From Amazonocrinis nigriterrae CENA67 (GTDB lineage Bacteria; Cyanobacteriota; Cyanobacteriia; Cyanobacteriales; Nostocaceae): 64,000 bases of DNA. A model generated the notes under the pieces. That model made no database searches, was not told the DNA's origin, and saw only the letters and a list, made by a program, of their open reading frames with translations. The stretch covers positions 41,843 to 105,842 of the forward strand of contig NZ_JAECZC010000027.1 of assembly GCF_016056305.1 (NCBI RefSeq), read 5' to 3'. The position numbers and the translations under genes are program-made. Positions 46,718-55,015 of the stretch are shown here, one piece after another (the stretch's first letter is position 1; each line of letters begins with the position of its first letter).

Positions 46718-46738
46718 TGAGGGGTATGACCCCTCTTT
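46718..46738. terminator. Small hairpin before cpcT
   Basis: GAGGGGT and ACCCCTC form a tight stem around ATG, followed by TTTGC. It lies about 50 nt upstream of cpcT; it could be a leader hairpin or attenuator rather than a gene end. Confidence 0.45.
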
Positions 46739-46789
46739 GCTGATGAGCTAAGCAAAAATTAATATATTCCGTGATTATGCATCACATTT

Positions 46790-47386
46790 ATGAGCTTATC
46801 GCCAGATTTAATAGCCCTAGGAAAATACCTGGCTGGTGAATTTGATAATCAAGAACAAGCCTTGGCAGAACCTGTGTGGTATGTCCACCTAAGGATGTGG
46901 GTTAGACCAATTGATTTATTTTCACAAGACAGTATCACGTTGTTCGCTGAACAAGCCAATATTATTAATCTAGACCGTCCATACCGCCAAAGAATTATGC
47001 GGTTAATGCCTGGTTCTGACTCGCTTTCACCCATACAAGTGCAGTACTATATGCTTAAAGACCCAAGTGCCTTAAGTGGCGCAGGTCAAAATCCTGCTTT
47101 ACTTAAGACACTGGCAATTGAGCAATTAGATTTACTACCAGGTTGCATCCTCACAGTCACCCAAGAAATATTAGCCCCCAATAGCTATAAGTTTACCGCT
47201 ACTCCAGTTCCAGACACTCGTTGCAGCTTTACTTATCTTGGCAACAGCATACAAGTGTCCTTGGGATTTGAAGCCACGGCAACGGCATTTAACAGCTACG
47301 ATAAAGGAATTGACCCAGAGACAGGAAAAGCCACTTGGGGAGCAATTATGGGGCCTTATCGCTACACTAAGCGAGAACAATACTAA
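46790..47386 (+). CDS. cpcT: CpcT/CpeT-type phycobiliprotein chromophore lyase
   Basis: 198 residues, the usual length. Motifs are LGKYLAGEFDNQEQALAEP (about 10-28), HLRMWVRP (about 33-40), NLDRPYRQRIMRL (about 59-71) and LPGCILTVTQ (about 112-121). The CpcT family attaches phycocyanobilin to Cys-153 of the beta subunit of phycocyanin, and CpeT does the same for phycoerythrin-type subunits. The enzyme has no bilin of its own. The sequence is closer in my judgement to CpcT, but the subfamily is not certain. It is a single gene divergent from thf1; both serve the photosynthetic apparatus. Confidence 0.88.
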   Translation: MSLSPDLIALGKYLAGEFDNQEQALAEPVWYVHLRMWVRPIDLFSQDSITLFAEQANIINLDRPYRQRIMRLMPGSDSLSPIQVQYYMLKDPSALSGAGQNPALLKTLAIEQLDLLPGCILTVTQEILAPNSYKFTATPVPDTRCSFTYLGNSIQVSLGFEATATAFNSYDKGIDPETGKATWGAIMGPYRYTKREQY

Positions 47387-47474
47387 GTAAAGTTAGGAGT
47401 TATCAGTTAGGAGTTATCAGTTATGAGTTATGAATTAATTCATCACTTTTAACTATCAACTCCCAACTGTTTGT

Positions 47475-47843
47475 TTAGCTGGCGATGCTACGAGGTACAC
47501 CTTCTAAAGCTTCCTCCTCTGTTTCAAAGATTTCAAATACCGTATCCATCATCGTTACTTCAAACACAAGTTTGGCTTCTGGATGTACATTGCAGATGCG
47601 GAAACTGCCTTTGACTTTATCAGCATCGCGCATACCAGCAACTAAAGATGTCAAACCAGAACTATCAATAAAATTTACCTGGCCGAGATTTACAACTACA
47701 TGGTGACTGAGTTTGGAAATACACTCTTGTAATTTCAAGCGAAATTGCCAAGCAGTGGTGATATCCAGGCGGCCTGCTGGTGTCAAAACAATAACGGTAT
47801 TACCGTCTTGGGTTGTATAAGTTGTTTGTTCTATCTGAATCAC
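47475..47843 (-). CDS. STAS-domain anti-sigma-factor antagonist
   Basis: 122 residues with a single STAS domain: VIVLTPAGRLDITTAWQFRLKLQEC, VVVNLGQVNFIDSSGLTSLVAGM and GSFRICNVHPEAKLVFEVTMM. The D-S-S-G-L-T segment holds the Ser that a partner anti-sigma kinase would phosphorylate. It resembles SpoIIAA/RsbV proteins that control sigma-factor or phosphatase signalling. I prefer the GTG at 47843, because GGGGAGG stands at correct spacing before it. The longer frame starts at a GTG 18 nt upstream. No anti-sigma kinase or RsbU-type phosphatase gene is adjacent. C-terminal tail EEEALEGVPRS. Confidence 0.92.
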   Translation of the reverse strand: MIQIEQTTYTTQDGNTVIVLTPAGRLDITTAWQFRLKLQECISKLSHHVVVNLGQVNFIDSSGLTSLVAGMRDADKVKGSFRICNVHPEAKLVFEVTMMDTVFEIFETEEEALEGVPRSIAS

Positions 47844-48250
47844 TAAGCCTCCCCGTGGCACTCGTCTCCAAATTAACTGCTGCTGATTTAATTTGTGATT
47901 GGTGAGCCAAAAGTATTGCTTAAAAGCAATATTTGCCTACTTTACCTAGAATGACTTCCAGAGAGTTAGTTGACTCACCAGCCACAAAATTTATTCAGTG
48001 CTAACACTTGAGGTTAACAAGCTTCAGCTAAATTTGTCACCTTTTTTTGCTAGGTGCTTACTTTTAGTAGTTTAACTCAGCAAAATAGTGGTGAGTAGTA
48101 TTAAAAGTAATGAGTGGGGGAGGGGGATGGGGAGCAGGGGAGCAGGGCGAGCAGGGGAGCAGGGGGAGATGAGGGAGAAATAACTAATGTACAGACGATT
48201 CGGCGAATCGTCTCTACTGACCCTAACTCCTAACTCCTAACTCCTAACTC
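47844..48250. other. Intergenic with STRRs and a REP-like hairpin
   Basis: 400 bp upstream of the STAS gene. It holds GGGGAGCA-type repeats (48117-48172), a perfect 9-bp hairpin AGACGATTC/GAATCGTCT (48193-48213) and a CTAACTC STRR (48222-48255) just after hemF. No gene. Confidence 0.7.
48193..48213. repeat. REP-like palindrome AGACGATTC...GAATCGTCT
   Basis: Perfect 9-bp stem, GGC loop. A common dispersed palindrome of cyanobacteria. Confidence 0.8.
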
Positions 48251-49303
48251 TTAACTTTGCGCCTCAGCACTGTTGAAGTTTATCCAATCTTGAGGTTTGA
48301 GGAAGGTTTCGTACAACTCGGCTTCTTTGGAATTGGGTTCTGGCTGATAACCGTATTCCCAGCGCACCAAGGGTGGTAAGGACATCAAAATAGATTCTGT
48401 GCGTCCGTTGGTTTGCAGACCAAAAATTGTGCCTCGGTCATAAACCAAGTTAAATTCTACATACCTGCCTCGGCGATAGAGTTGAAAATTCCGTTCGCGA
48501 TCGCCATATTCCAACCCATGCCGCCGTTGTACAATTGGCACGTAAGCTGGCAAAAACGCCCCACCACAGTCTTGCACAAAAGCAAATAAATCTTCCCAAT
48601 TGCGTGGTGCTGGCGCTCCCACTTTATTACTGTAAGTGGCTGCTTCTCCATTGGGGTCGGGGCCGCGGTATAAATTACCTTGACCATCTTGATAATCCAA
48701 GAACAAACCACCAACACCGCGTGTCTCACCGCGATGTTTGAGGTAGAAATATTCATCACACCAACGCTTAAACACTGGGTAATACTCTGGGTGGTGTTGG
48801 TCACAAGCCTGCTTCAGCGTTTGATGAAAATGGGCAGCATCTTCGGCAAAGGGGTAGTAAGGTGTTAAATCAGCACCACCACCAAACCACCATACTGGCC
48901 CCGCTTCAAAGTAGCGGTAATTCAAGTGAACTGTAGGCACATAAGGATTACGTGGGTGTAGGACTAGTGAAGTACCTGTAGCATAAAAACCGTGTCCAGC
49001 GGCTTCTGGGCGTTGAGCTAAAATTGATGCTGGCAGATGAGAACCCCAAACTTCAGAAAAGTTTACACCTGCTTGTTCAAATATTGCACCATCACGCAGC
49101 ACACGCGATCGCCCACCACCCCCTTCTGGGCGTTCCCAACTATCCTCATGAAACTTACCCGCACCATCCAGTTCTGCTAAAGCTTGGCTAATTTCATCTT
49201 GCAACTGTTTCATGAATCGACTGACCCTAGCTTGAGCATCAGTTCCTGGTAAAGACTTGGATGGTACTGCTTTTACAGTGGGGGTTTGCGAGTTGGTCAA
49301 CAT
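48251..49303 (-). CDS. hemF: Oxygen-dependent coproporphyrinogen III oxidase
   Basis: 350 residues, full length. Converts coproporphyrinogen III to protoporphyrinogen IX using O2, in haem and chlorophyll synthesis. Signatures are [17 protein letters not shown] (about 57-73), the [16 protein letters not shown] stretch, [27 protein letters not shown] and the C-terminal [26 protein letters not shown]. The conserved HxxxR-type catalytic residues are in [21 protein letters not shown] and in [17 protein letters not shown]. Aerobic form, usual in cyanobacteria (a separate HemN serves low oxygen). Single gene with a GGGA ribosome binding site. Confidence 0.97.
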   Translation of the reverse strand: MLTNSQTPTVKAVPSKSLPGTDAQARVSRFMKQLQDEISQALAELDGAGKFHEDSWERPEGGGGRSRVLRDGAIFEQAGVNFSEVWGSHLPASILAQRPEAAGHGFYATGTSLVLHPRNPYVPTVHLNYRYFEAGPVWWFGGGADLTPYYPFAEDAAHFHQTLKQACDQHHPEYYPVFKRWCDEYFYLKHRGETRGVGGLFLDYQDGQGNLYRGPDPNGEAATYSNKVGAPAPRNWEDLFAFVQDCGGAFLPAYVPIVQRRHGLEYGDRERNFQLYRRGRYVEFNLVYDRGTIFGLQTNGRTESILMSLPPLVRWEYGYQPEPNSKEAELYETFLKPQDWINFNSAEAQS

Positions 49304-49982
49304 AGGATTCCCGAATCTAAATTACAATTTCCACAAAGCCACAAATTTTTAGTTTAAAAATTTGCGGGCAAGATGAGCCAAGACTAAAGCTCAATTTGCC
49401 CAATCTTCTTTTTTCTTAATGGTCAAGGCTGAAAGATGTAGACGCCTTCTGGGCAGCTTCCCGTACTCCACAGGAGAACCCGAAGGTAGGATGAAGTATT
49501 AAATGCCCCACCCATCAAGCGTCGAGACATGAATATCGAAAAAAAAACAGATTTTTTCGCTCACAGGGGCGAGGCGTATACTGGTAAGCTTTTGCTTCAT
49601 CGTTCATCCTTTCAACTTCAGACTTCTTGAGTTTGATGGGCGTGACTAGAGTTATTTTCCCTCAAAGCGTATAGGCTTGTATATTGACTGAGTTTTTTTT
49701 GAACTTAATTGATGGGAAAATTCTGGTGTCAACGCCAGACTCTGGTGAATGAATCTACAAGCACACTCTACTTTAAGGCATCAAGGTACAAACTGAACTG
49801 TTAAACAATTCTTAACTATATTGATTCTGGGGTTCTCTGAGTTGGGATTTAAACTCAAAGCGCGATCGCGTTATTCTCCATACTGCCCAATTGGGGCTTG
49901 CTATGCTAAGGGCAAATTTGAGAAAGTGTGATCCAACCATGCCAGAGTTACCAGCAAGTGTGTAGCGAGGAGGATTAGGCAA
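49304..49982. other. Long divergent intergenic region
   Basis: About 680 bp between hemF and a SRPBCC gene. Repeats of the form GCTTCATC...ATCCTTTC and CACCCATCAAGC / GTTTGATGGGCGTG could pair across 49493-49645, so a structured RNA or IS200-type remnant is possible but not shown. The minus strand is stop-free for 44 codons ending at 49515 (LKKSEVERMNDEAKAYQYTP region) without a start codon. Nothing firm. Confidence 0.35.
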
Positions 49983-50507
49983 ATGCGAGGTTGGTTATCC
50001 AAATTCATCCACCGCAAACGTCGTCGGTTTTGCGCTTCTCTGGTACGAACGTATCGAGAAATTAGTTCTGCTTCCGTAGATGAACTGTGGTTGAAGGTGG
50101 CTGACTTAACAGACGTTTCCTGGCATCCACTGCTCAAAAGTACCAATGTCCCTCACGGATTGGTACCTAAACCAGGATTGATTTTTCAAGCTGTGACGCG
50201 CTTTTCACCAATTCCCATCCAAATTTTTGTGGAACGCGTTAATCCCAGAGAAATGCTGAGTATTCGAGTACTGGCGATTCCTGGTGTTGAGGAACGAGTA
50301 ACTTACCAAGTAGAGTCCACAGTCTGTGGCACTTGCTTGTCTTATTCTGTAACCCTTCGTGGTTGGTTATCTCCACTGATTTGGTCATTGTCTCGTCCTT
50401 ATGTAGATCGTGTAGCACGCTCCCTAGTCGAGGCAGTAGAAAAGACCGCATTACAAGCAGTGTCAGGAAAGAAAAAATCCCTTGACGATAGTTGTTTTGA
50501 TTTTTAG
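49983..50507 (+). CDS. SRPBCC (START/polyketide-cyclase-like) protein
   Basis: 174 residues. After a basic N-terminus (GWLSKFIHRKRRRFCASL) comes a hydrophobic-pocket fold typical of SRPBCC proteins: EISSASVDELWLKVADLTDVSWHP, the LVPKPGLIFQAVTRFSP segment, IQIFVERVNPREMLSIRVLAIPG and the long C-terminal helix VDRVARSLVEAVEKTAL. Such proteins bind lipids, pigments or other hydrophobic ligands. Which ligand is unknown. Single gene; an STRR follows. Confidence 0.8.
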   Translation: MRGWLSKFIHRKRRRFCASLVRTYREISSASVDELWLKVADLTDVSWHPLLKSTNVPHGLVPKPGLIFQAVTRFSPIPIQIFVERVNPREMLSIRVLAIPGVEERVTYQVESTVCGTCLSYSVTLRGWLSPLIWSLSRPYVDRVARSLVEAVEKTALQAVSGKKKSLDDSCFDF

Positions 50508-50825
50508 GGAATTGGGAATTGGGAATTGGGAATTGGGGATTGGTAATTGGGGATTGGATTTTACTATTACCCATTACCCATTACCCATTCCTCATCTCCC
50601 TCATCCCCCCTACTCCCCTGCTCCTTTCCCAATACCTAATCCCCATTTGCTAAAGAAAGTTAAGATTTTATTAGGTGATAATGAAAATTTCTTAAATTTC
50701 ATTACAGCGGTGACAGTAAAAACACAGCTAATTTGCATCTGGTCAATAGCCAAGAGGCACACCACGATGTGTTCGACAACCCCTTGGGGGAACGCATTTC
50801 TTCATTTTTAATTTTGAATTGTTTT
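50508..50825. other. Intergenic with STRR
   Basis: 320 bp. GGGAATT/GGGGATT-type heptamers at 50509-50555 and ACCCATT heptamers at 50570-50588, then AT-rich sequence up to mrp. The 93-nt frame extension upstream of mrp (from 50733) is not taken as coding. Confidence 0.65.
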
Positions 50826-51896
50826 ATGTACGATGTCCTCGATTCCCGCTCTGTCTTAGAAGTGTTGCGACCAGTGCAAGACCCAGAACTCCGTAAGAGT
50901 CTGGTAGAACTGAATATGATTCGCAATGTCAAAATTGACGGGGGTAAAGTGAGTTTCACCTTAGTGTTGACCACACCCGCCTGTCCCTTACGTGAATTTA
51001 TTGTCGAAGATTGTGAAAAGGCTGTTAAAAAACTACCAGGCGTTACAGAAGTGAGTGTAGATGTAACAGCAGAAACACCCCAACAGAAAAGCTTACCCGA
51101 TCGCAATGGCGTTCCTGGTGTGAAAAATATTCTGGCGGTTTCCAGTGGTAAAGGTGGTGTTGGTAAAAGTACGGTGGCGGTCAACGTAGCTGTGGCTTTA
51201 GCGCAAACAGGGGCCAAAGTCGGTTTACTGGATGCCGATATTTACGGCCCCAACGACCCCACCATGCTAGGACTAGCTGATGCTGAAATTGTTGTGCGTT
51301 CCACAGAAAAAGGTGAAGTCCTAGAACCTGCTTTTAATCACGGTGTCAAATTAGTCTCGATGGGCTTTTTGATTGACCGAGATCAGCCAGTGATTTGGCG
51401 CGGCCCCATGCTGAATGGCGTGATTCGCCAGTTTCTCTATCAAGTGGAATGGGGAGAACTGGACTATTTAATTGTAGATATGCCACCCGGAACTGGAGAT
51501 GCTCAGTTAACTTTAACGCAATCAGTACCGATGTCAGGGGCAGTAATTGTCACTACACCCCAAACCGTAGCGCTGTTGGATTCTCGCAAGGGTTTGCGGA
51601 TGTTCCAGCAAATGAACGTTCCAGTTTTAGGTATAGTAGAGAACATGAGCTATTTTATACCGCCAGACCAACCAGATAAGCAGTATGACATCTTTGGTTC
51701 TGGTGGTGGCTCCAAAACAGCAGCAGAGTTAGAAGTACCTTTGTTGGGGTGCATACCCCTAGAGATTTCTACCAGGGTTGGGGGTGACAATGGTGTCCCC
51801 ATAGTCGTTGCTGATCCTGATTCAGCTTCGGCGAAAGCATTAAAAGCGATCGCTCTGGCCATCGCTGGTAGAGTATCAGTTGCAGCCTTAACATGA
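50826..51896 (+). CDS. mrp: Mrp/NBP35 family Fe-S carrier ATPase
   Basis: 356 residues. An N-terminal MIP18/DUF59 domain is at about 5-80 (VLRPVQDPELRKSLVELNMI), then a ParA-like ATPase with deviant Walker A SSGKGGVGKST at 106-116, VGLLDADIYGPNDPTML and LDYLIVDMPPGTGDAQLTL. It is expected to carry and transfer [4Fe-4S] clusters to apo-proteins. The usual C-terminal CxxC that bridges the cluster between subunits is absent: the segment after ENMSYFIPPD reads QPDKQYDIFGSGGG. That is also the case, as I recall, in other cyanobacterial Mrp proteins, so the cluster ligands may differ. The ATG at 50826 (MYDVLDSRSV) is the family's natural start. Confidence 0.93.
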   Translation: MYDVLDSRSVLEVLRPVQDPELRKSLVELNMIRNVKIDGGKVSFTLVLTTPACPLREFIVEDCEKAVKKLPGVTEVSVDVTAETPQQKSLPDRNGVPGVKNILAVSSGKGGVGKSTVAVNVAVALAQTGAKVGLLDADIYGPNDPTMLGLADAEIVVRSTEKGEVLEPAFNHGVKLVSMGFLIDRDQPVIWRGPMLNGVIRQFLYQVEWGELDYLIVDMPPGTGDAQLTLTQSVPMSGAVIVTTPQTVALLDSRKGLRMFQQMNVPVLGIVENMSYFIPPDQPDKQYDIFGSGGGSKTAAELEVPLLGCIPLEISTRVGGDNGVPIVVADPDSASAKALKAIALAIAGRVSVAALT

Positions 51897-52062
51897 TTAA
51901 TTTTTAATTTTTGTCTGGTTCCTAGGCAATAACCTAGGAATACAGATTATTAATAGTCAAGATTAATGCTGAAGTGTGAAGTAAAAAATTTTCATTCTTT
52001 ACACTTGATGCTTGTTAAGTCAATACAATTAAATTCTCAAAGCTAAAGTCTAAAATCACACA

Positions 52063-53376
52063 ATGTTGTTAAAACGTTCGCTCCCCAAAATTCGTTGGAA
52101 GTATTGGGTTCAGCCCTGGCAGCAAGTAGATTGGCTGTTATTTTGTTTGCCTGTTATTGTCAGTATTTTCGGCGGCATCATGATCCTAAGTACGGAACTC
52201 AAGCAGCCGATAACTGACTGGTGGTGGCACTGGCTAGTAGCTGGTATCGGCGTTTTGATAGCGTTATTTTTAGCTCGCTGCCGTTACGAAAATCTGATGC
52301 AGTGGCATTGGATAACATATGCACTTACAAACCTCAGCTTGATTATTGTGATGGTGGCTGGTACTAGTGCCAAAGGGGCGCAGCGCTGGATTAGCATTGC
52401 TGGCTTTAATGTACAACCGTCGGAATTTGCCAAAATAGGGCTAATTATCACCTTAGCTGCTTTACTGCATAAACGTACCGCTGCAACTTTACCTAACTTT
52501 TTCCGTGCTTTGGCATTTACTGCTTTGCCTTGGTTATTGGTGTTTGTTCAACCTGATTTGGCAACATCGCTGGTGTTTGGGGCCATAGTCTTGGGTATGT
52601 TGTATTGGGCAAATGCTAACCCCGGTTGGTTGATACTATTGATTTCTCCCATAGTAGCCGCCATTTTATTTGGTATATCCTGGCCTTTATCAGAACCACT
52701 AGTGGTATTTAAAGAAATAGCCTTGGGGCCATTAGGGTTGATTTGGGCATTAGCTATGGGGATTTTAGGTTGGCAGACTCTGCCTTGGCGGCGGTTTGGC
52801 ATTAGCGGTATCAGTACATGGGTACTTAACATGCTGGGTGGCGAATTAGGAGTCTTTGCTTGGAATCATGTTTTAAAAGACTATCAAAAAGACCGTCTCA
52901 CAGTATTTCTTCGCCCCGGACATGACATTTTAGGGGCTGGCTATCACCAAAATCAATCTCGCATTGCCATCGGTGCTGGTGAAATTTGGGGATGGGGTCT
53001 GTTCAAGGGGCCAATGACACAACTGAATTTCGTGCCTGAACAGCATACAGACTTCATTTTCTCCGCAGTTGGTGAAGAATTCGGTTTTGTTGGTTGTTTA
53101 TTATTATTGTTTGTCTTCTGCTTGATTTGCTTGCGTTTGTTGCATATCGCTCAAACCGCCAAAGACAACTTTGGTTCACTGTTGGCTATTGGTGTTTTGT
53201 CGATGATTGTGTTTCAGCTAATTGTCAACGTGGGTATGACAGTTGGTCTAGCGCCTGTGGCAGGAATTCCCCTACCCTGGATGAGTTACGGACGTTCTGC
53301 CATGCTTACCAACTTCATCGCTTTAGGAATAGTAGAATCGGTAGCAAATTTTCGACAGCGACAGAAGTATTATTAA
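52063..53376 (+). CDS. rodA: Rod-shape-determining peptidoglycan polymerase RodA
   Basis: 437 residues, an integral membrane SEDS protein with about ten helices. Motifs are GTSAKGAQRWISIAGFNVQPSEFAKIGLII (about 109-138), the conserved FVQPDLATSLVF (about 166-177), the SRIAIGAGEIWGWGLFKG segment (about 300-317) and VPEQHTDFIFSAVGEEFGFVG (about 325-345). It polymerises glycan strands from lipid II for side-wall growth together with a class B PBP. RodA rather than FtsW is favoured by AIGAGEIWGWGL and the P-E-Q-H-T-D-F-I pattern. No mre or pbp genes are adjacent. Gap to mrp 166 nt. Confidence 0.93.
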   Translation: MLLKRSLPKIRWKYWVQPWQQVDWLLFCLPVIVSIFGGIMILSTELKQPITDWWWHWLVAGIGVLIALFLARCRYENLMQWHWITYALTNLSLIIVMVAGTSAKGAQRWISIAGFNVQPSEFAKIGLIITLAALLHKRTAATLPNFFRALAFTALPWLLVFVQPDLATSLVFGAIVLGMLYWANANPGWLILLISPIVAAILFGISWPLSEPLVVFKEIALGPLGLIWALAMGILGWQTLPWRRFGISGISTWVLNMLGGELGVFAWNHVLKDYQKDRLTVFLRPGHDILGAGYHQNQSRIAIGAGEIWGWGLFKGPMTQLNFVPEQHTDFIFSAVGEEFGFVGCLLLLFVFCLICLRLLHIAQTAKDNFGSLLAIGVLSMIVFQLIVNVGMTVGLAPVAGIPLPWMSYGRSAMLTNFIALGIVESVANFRQRQKYY

Positions 53377-53653
53377 TGAGTCCTTTGTCATTGGTCAGTG
53401 GTCAGTTGTCAGTGGTGAACCAGTGTGGTCTTGGGGGTCTTCCCCCAATCCCCACTTCCTTCGGTCGTGGGGGCCCCGAGTCCCCCATAAACAACTGGTG
53501 TTAGCGCAGCGTTAGCGAGCTTGCGAGCGTCACCCGTAAGGGTTAGTAGAAAAATAACCGAAAACTAGCAACTGACAACCAACAAGTGACAAATGACAAC
53601 TGACAATTGACACGTATTAAGCTATTAACAGTAAACAAGCTAGGGTAAAAATC
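53377..53653. repeat. STRRs and GGGGCCCC repeat between rodA and ndhS
   Basis: GGTCAGT/TGTCAGT heptamers at about 53393-53418, a reverse copy of the GGGGCCCC repeat (53468-53485) and TGACAAC/TGACAAT heptamers at 53572-53612. No gene. Confidence 0.7.
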
Positions 53654-53851
53654 ATGATTCTGCCTGGAGCAACTGTTCGTATCAAAAATCCCGCTGATAC
53701 CTATTACCGCTATGAAGGACTCGTCCAACGAATTAGTGATGGCAAGGTAGCCGTATTGTTTGAAGGTGGAAATTGGGATAAATTAATTACCTTTCGCCTG
53801 TCAGAACTAGAACTCGTAGAAACCACAGCAGGACGGAAAAAAGCGAAATAA
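53654..53851 (+). CDS. ndhS: NDH-1 subunit NdhS
   Basis: A 65-residue SH3-like protein, [44 protein letters not shown] and RLSELELVE, the cyanobacterial NdhS fold. NdhS forms part of the ferredoxin-binding site of photosynthetic complex I (NDH-1) at the thylakoid and serves cyclic electron flow. Its short, basic C-terminus (AGRKKAK) fits. It is a separate gene from the other ndh genes, as usual. Confidence 0.9.
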   Translation: MILPGATVRIKNPADTYYRYEGLVQRISDGKVAVLFEGGNWDKLITFRLSELELVETTAGRKKAK

Positions 53852-53913
53852 ACCTAGTTAGGAGTTAAGAGTGACTAGTTAAAAGTTAAAAGTTAATATC
53901 TTATAACTCCTAA

Positions 53914-54007
53914 ACGGCAGTTGCTTCAAGTCGGCAAAGCCGACGACACTTGCTTCAACGCTCTTAACCCGCGCAACGCAGTGTCTCCCCAACGCACTGC
54001 CTCCTCC
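53914..54007. repeat. GAGGAGCCACTGCG-type dispersed repeat (reverse copy)
   Basis: On the minus strand it reads GAGGAGGCAGTGCGTTGGGG ... GCAGTTGC-type ends around GGCTTTGCC, related to copies at 10654, 12285 and 45111. It carries hairpins such as GTCGGCAAAGCCGAC. Confidence 0.6.
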
Positions 54008-54036
54008 TAACTCCTAACTCCTAACTCTTAACTTCC

Positions 54037-54693
54037 ATGCGCCTACCTTTACCACAGTTTACAAAAAGCGATCGCCACCCTAACCACATTGCGGAGGTGA
54101 TTGAAACTACGACTACAGAGTTTTTGGCACAGTGTTTGGAACCGGAAGATTTGAGCTTCCCTCCGATGCCGCCTTTTGGTAGTTGGGTCTGTGCTGTGGA
54201 TGAAGAGTCAGGCAATCAAGTTTATGCTGTGGTGTATTATGCCACGACTATGCCCGTAGATTCCGTACATCGGGCTGTGGCTCTGGGGTTGTCATTGCAA
54301 GATTTGCGCGAAGAGCAACCCCAGATATTTGCAATGCTGAAGACTGAATTTCGGGCGGCGATCGTTGGCTTTGAGCAGCCATCATCGACTCTTGGCGCTA
54401 ACCAAAGAGTGTATCAGTATCTACCACCACGACCACCGCAAATTCATCAAGCTGTTTATCGCTGCGAATCAGAGGCGATAATTAAATTCACTGAAGAACT
54501 AAATTTTTTGCGGACGTTGCTTTCTGTAAATAGTGCGCCAGTAGAATCCTTAACAGCAGCAGCTATTCGGGAAATTTACCACTTACGCAAAGCTGACCGA
54601 GAATGGCTGATCAAGGCAGGACGTACTCTGAGCGTGCTTTTGAAAGATGACTACGATCGCCTACGGTTTATTTTAAGTCAAATCCACCCATAG
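54037..54693 (+). CDS. HAS-barrel domain protein
   Basis: 218 residues. The N-terminal part (about 15-105) looks like a HAS barrel, the beta-barrel at the start of HerA-type ATPases: HIAEVIETTTTEFLAQCLE, PPFGSWVCAVDEESGNQVYAVVYYATT. The C-terminal part is helical (AIREIYHLRKADREWLIKAGRTLSVLL). The HerA ATPase domain itself is absent. Cyanobacteria have such short HAS-barrel proteins of unknown role. Single gene with a hairpin 95 nt downstream. Confidence 0.8.
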   Translation: MRLPLPQFTKSDRHPNHIAEVIETTTTEFLAQCLEPEDLSFPPMPPFGSWVCAVDEESGNQVYAVVYYATTMPVDSVHRAVALGLSLQDLREEQPQIFAMLKTEFRAAIVGFEQPSSTLGANQRVYQYLPPRPPQIHQAVYRCESEAIIKFTEELNFLRTLLSVNSAPVESLTAAAIREIYHLRKADREWLIKAGRTLSVLLKDDYDRLRFILSQIHP

Positions 54694-55015
54694 GTAGTTA
54701 GTTATTAGATGATTGCCTAGGTAGTGTAAGTCAAGATTTTTTTTACTGTTTGTCAGGGTGGTTTTTACATTTATTTATATTATTCAAACGATTACCCCTG
54801 GGTAATCGCAGTTTCACCAAGAAAGCGGAGGGAAAGGGGAAAAGGAACAAAAAACTATATCAGTATTATCACTTTTCCCTTTACCCTGCTTCAGATACCC
54901 CTAAGTGGGCAAAATAATCCTGATGCTGCATGTTGGTTGAAACCTCATCATGAGGGGGCGGCCATTATTATCCCTTTTCCCCTCTTCTTCACCGTCACTG
55001 CTTTAAATCCTACCT
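54694..55015. other. Intergenic with hairpin
   Basis: 320 bp. A perfect 8-bp hairpin CGATTACC/GGTAATCG (54789-54808) probably ends the HAS-barrel transcript, though it has no T-tract. A small CCTCATCATGAGG palindrome lies at 54941-54953. No gene. Confidence 0.55.
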
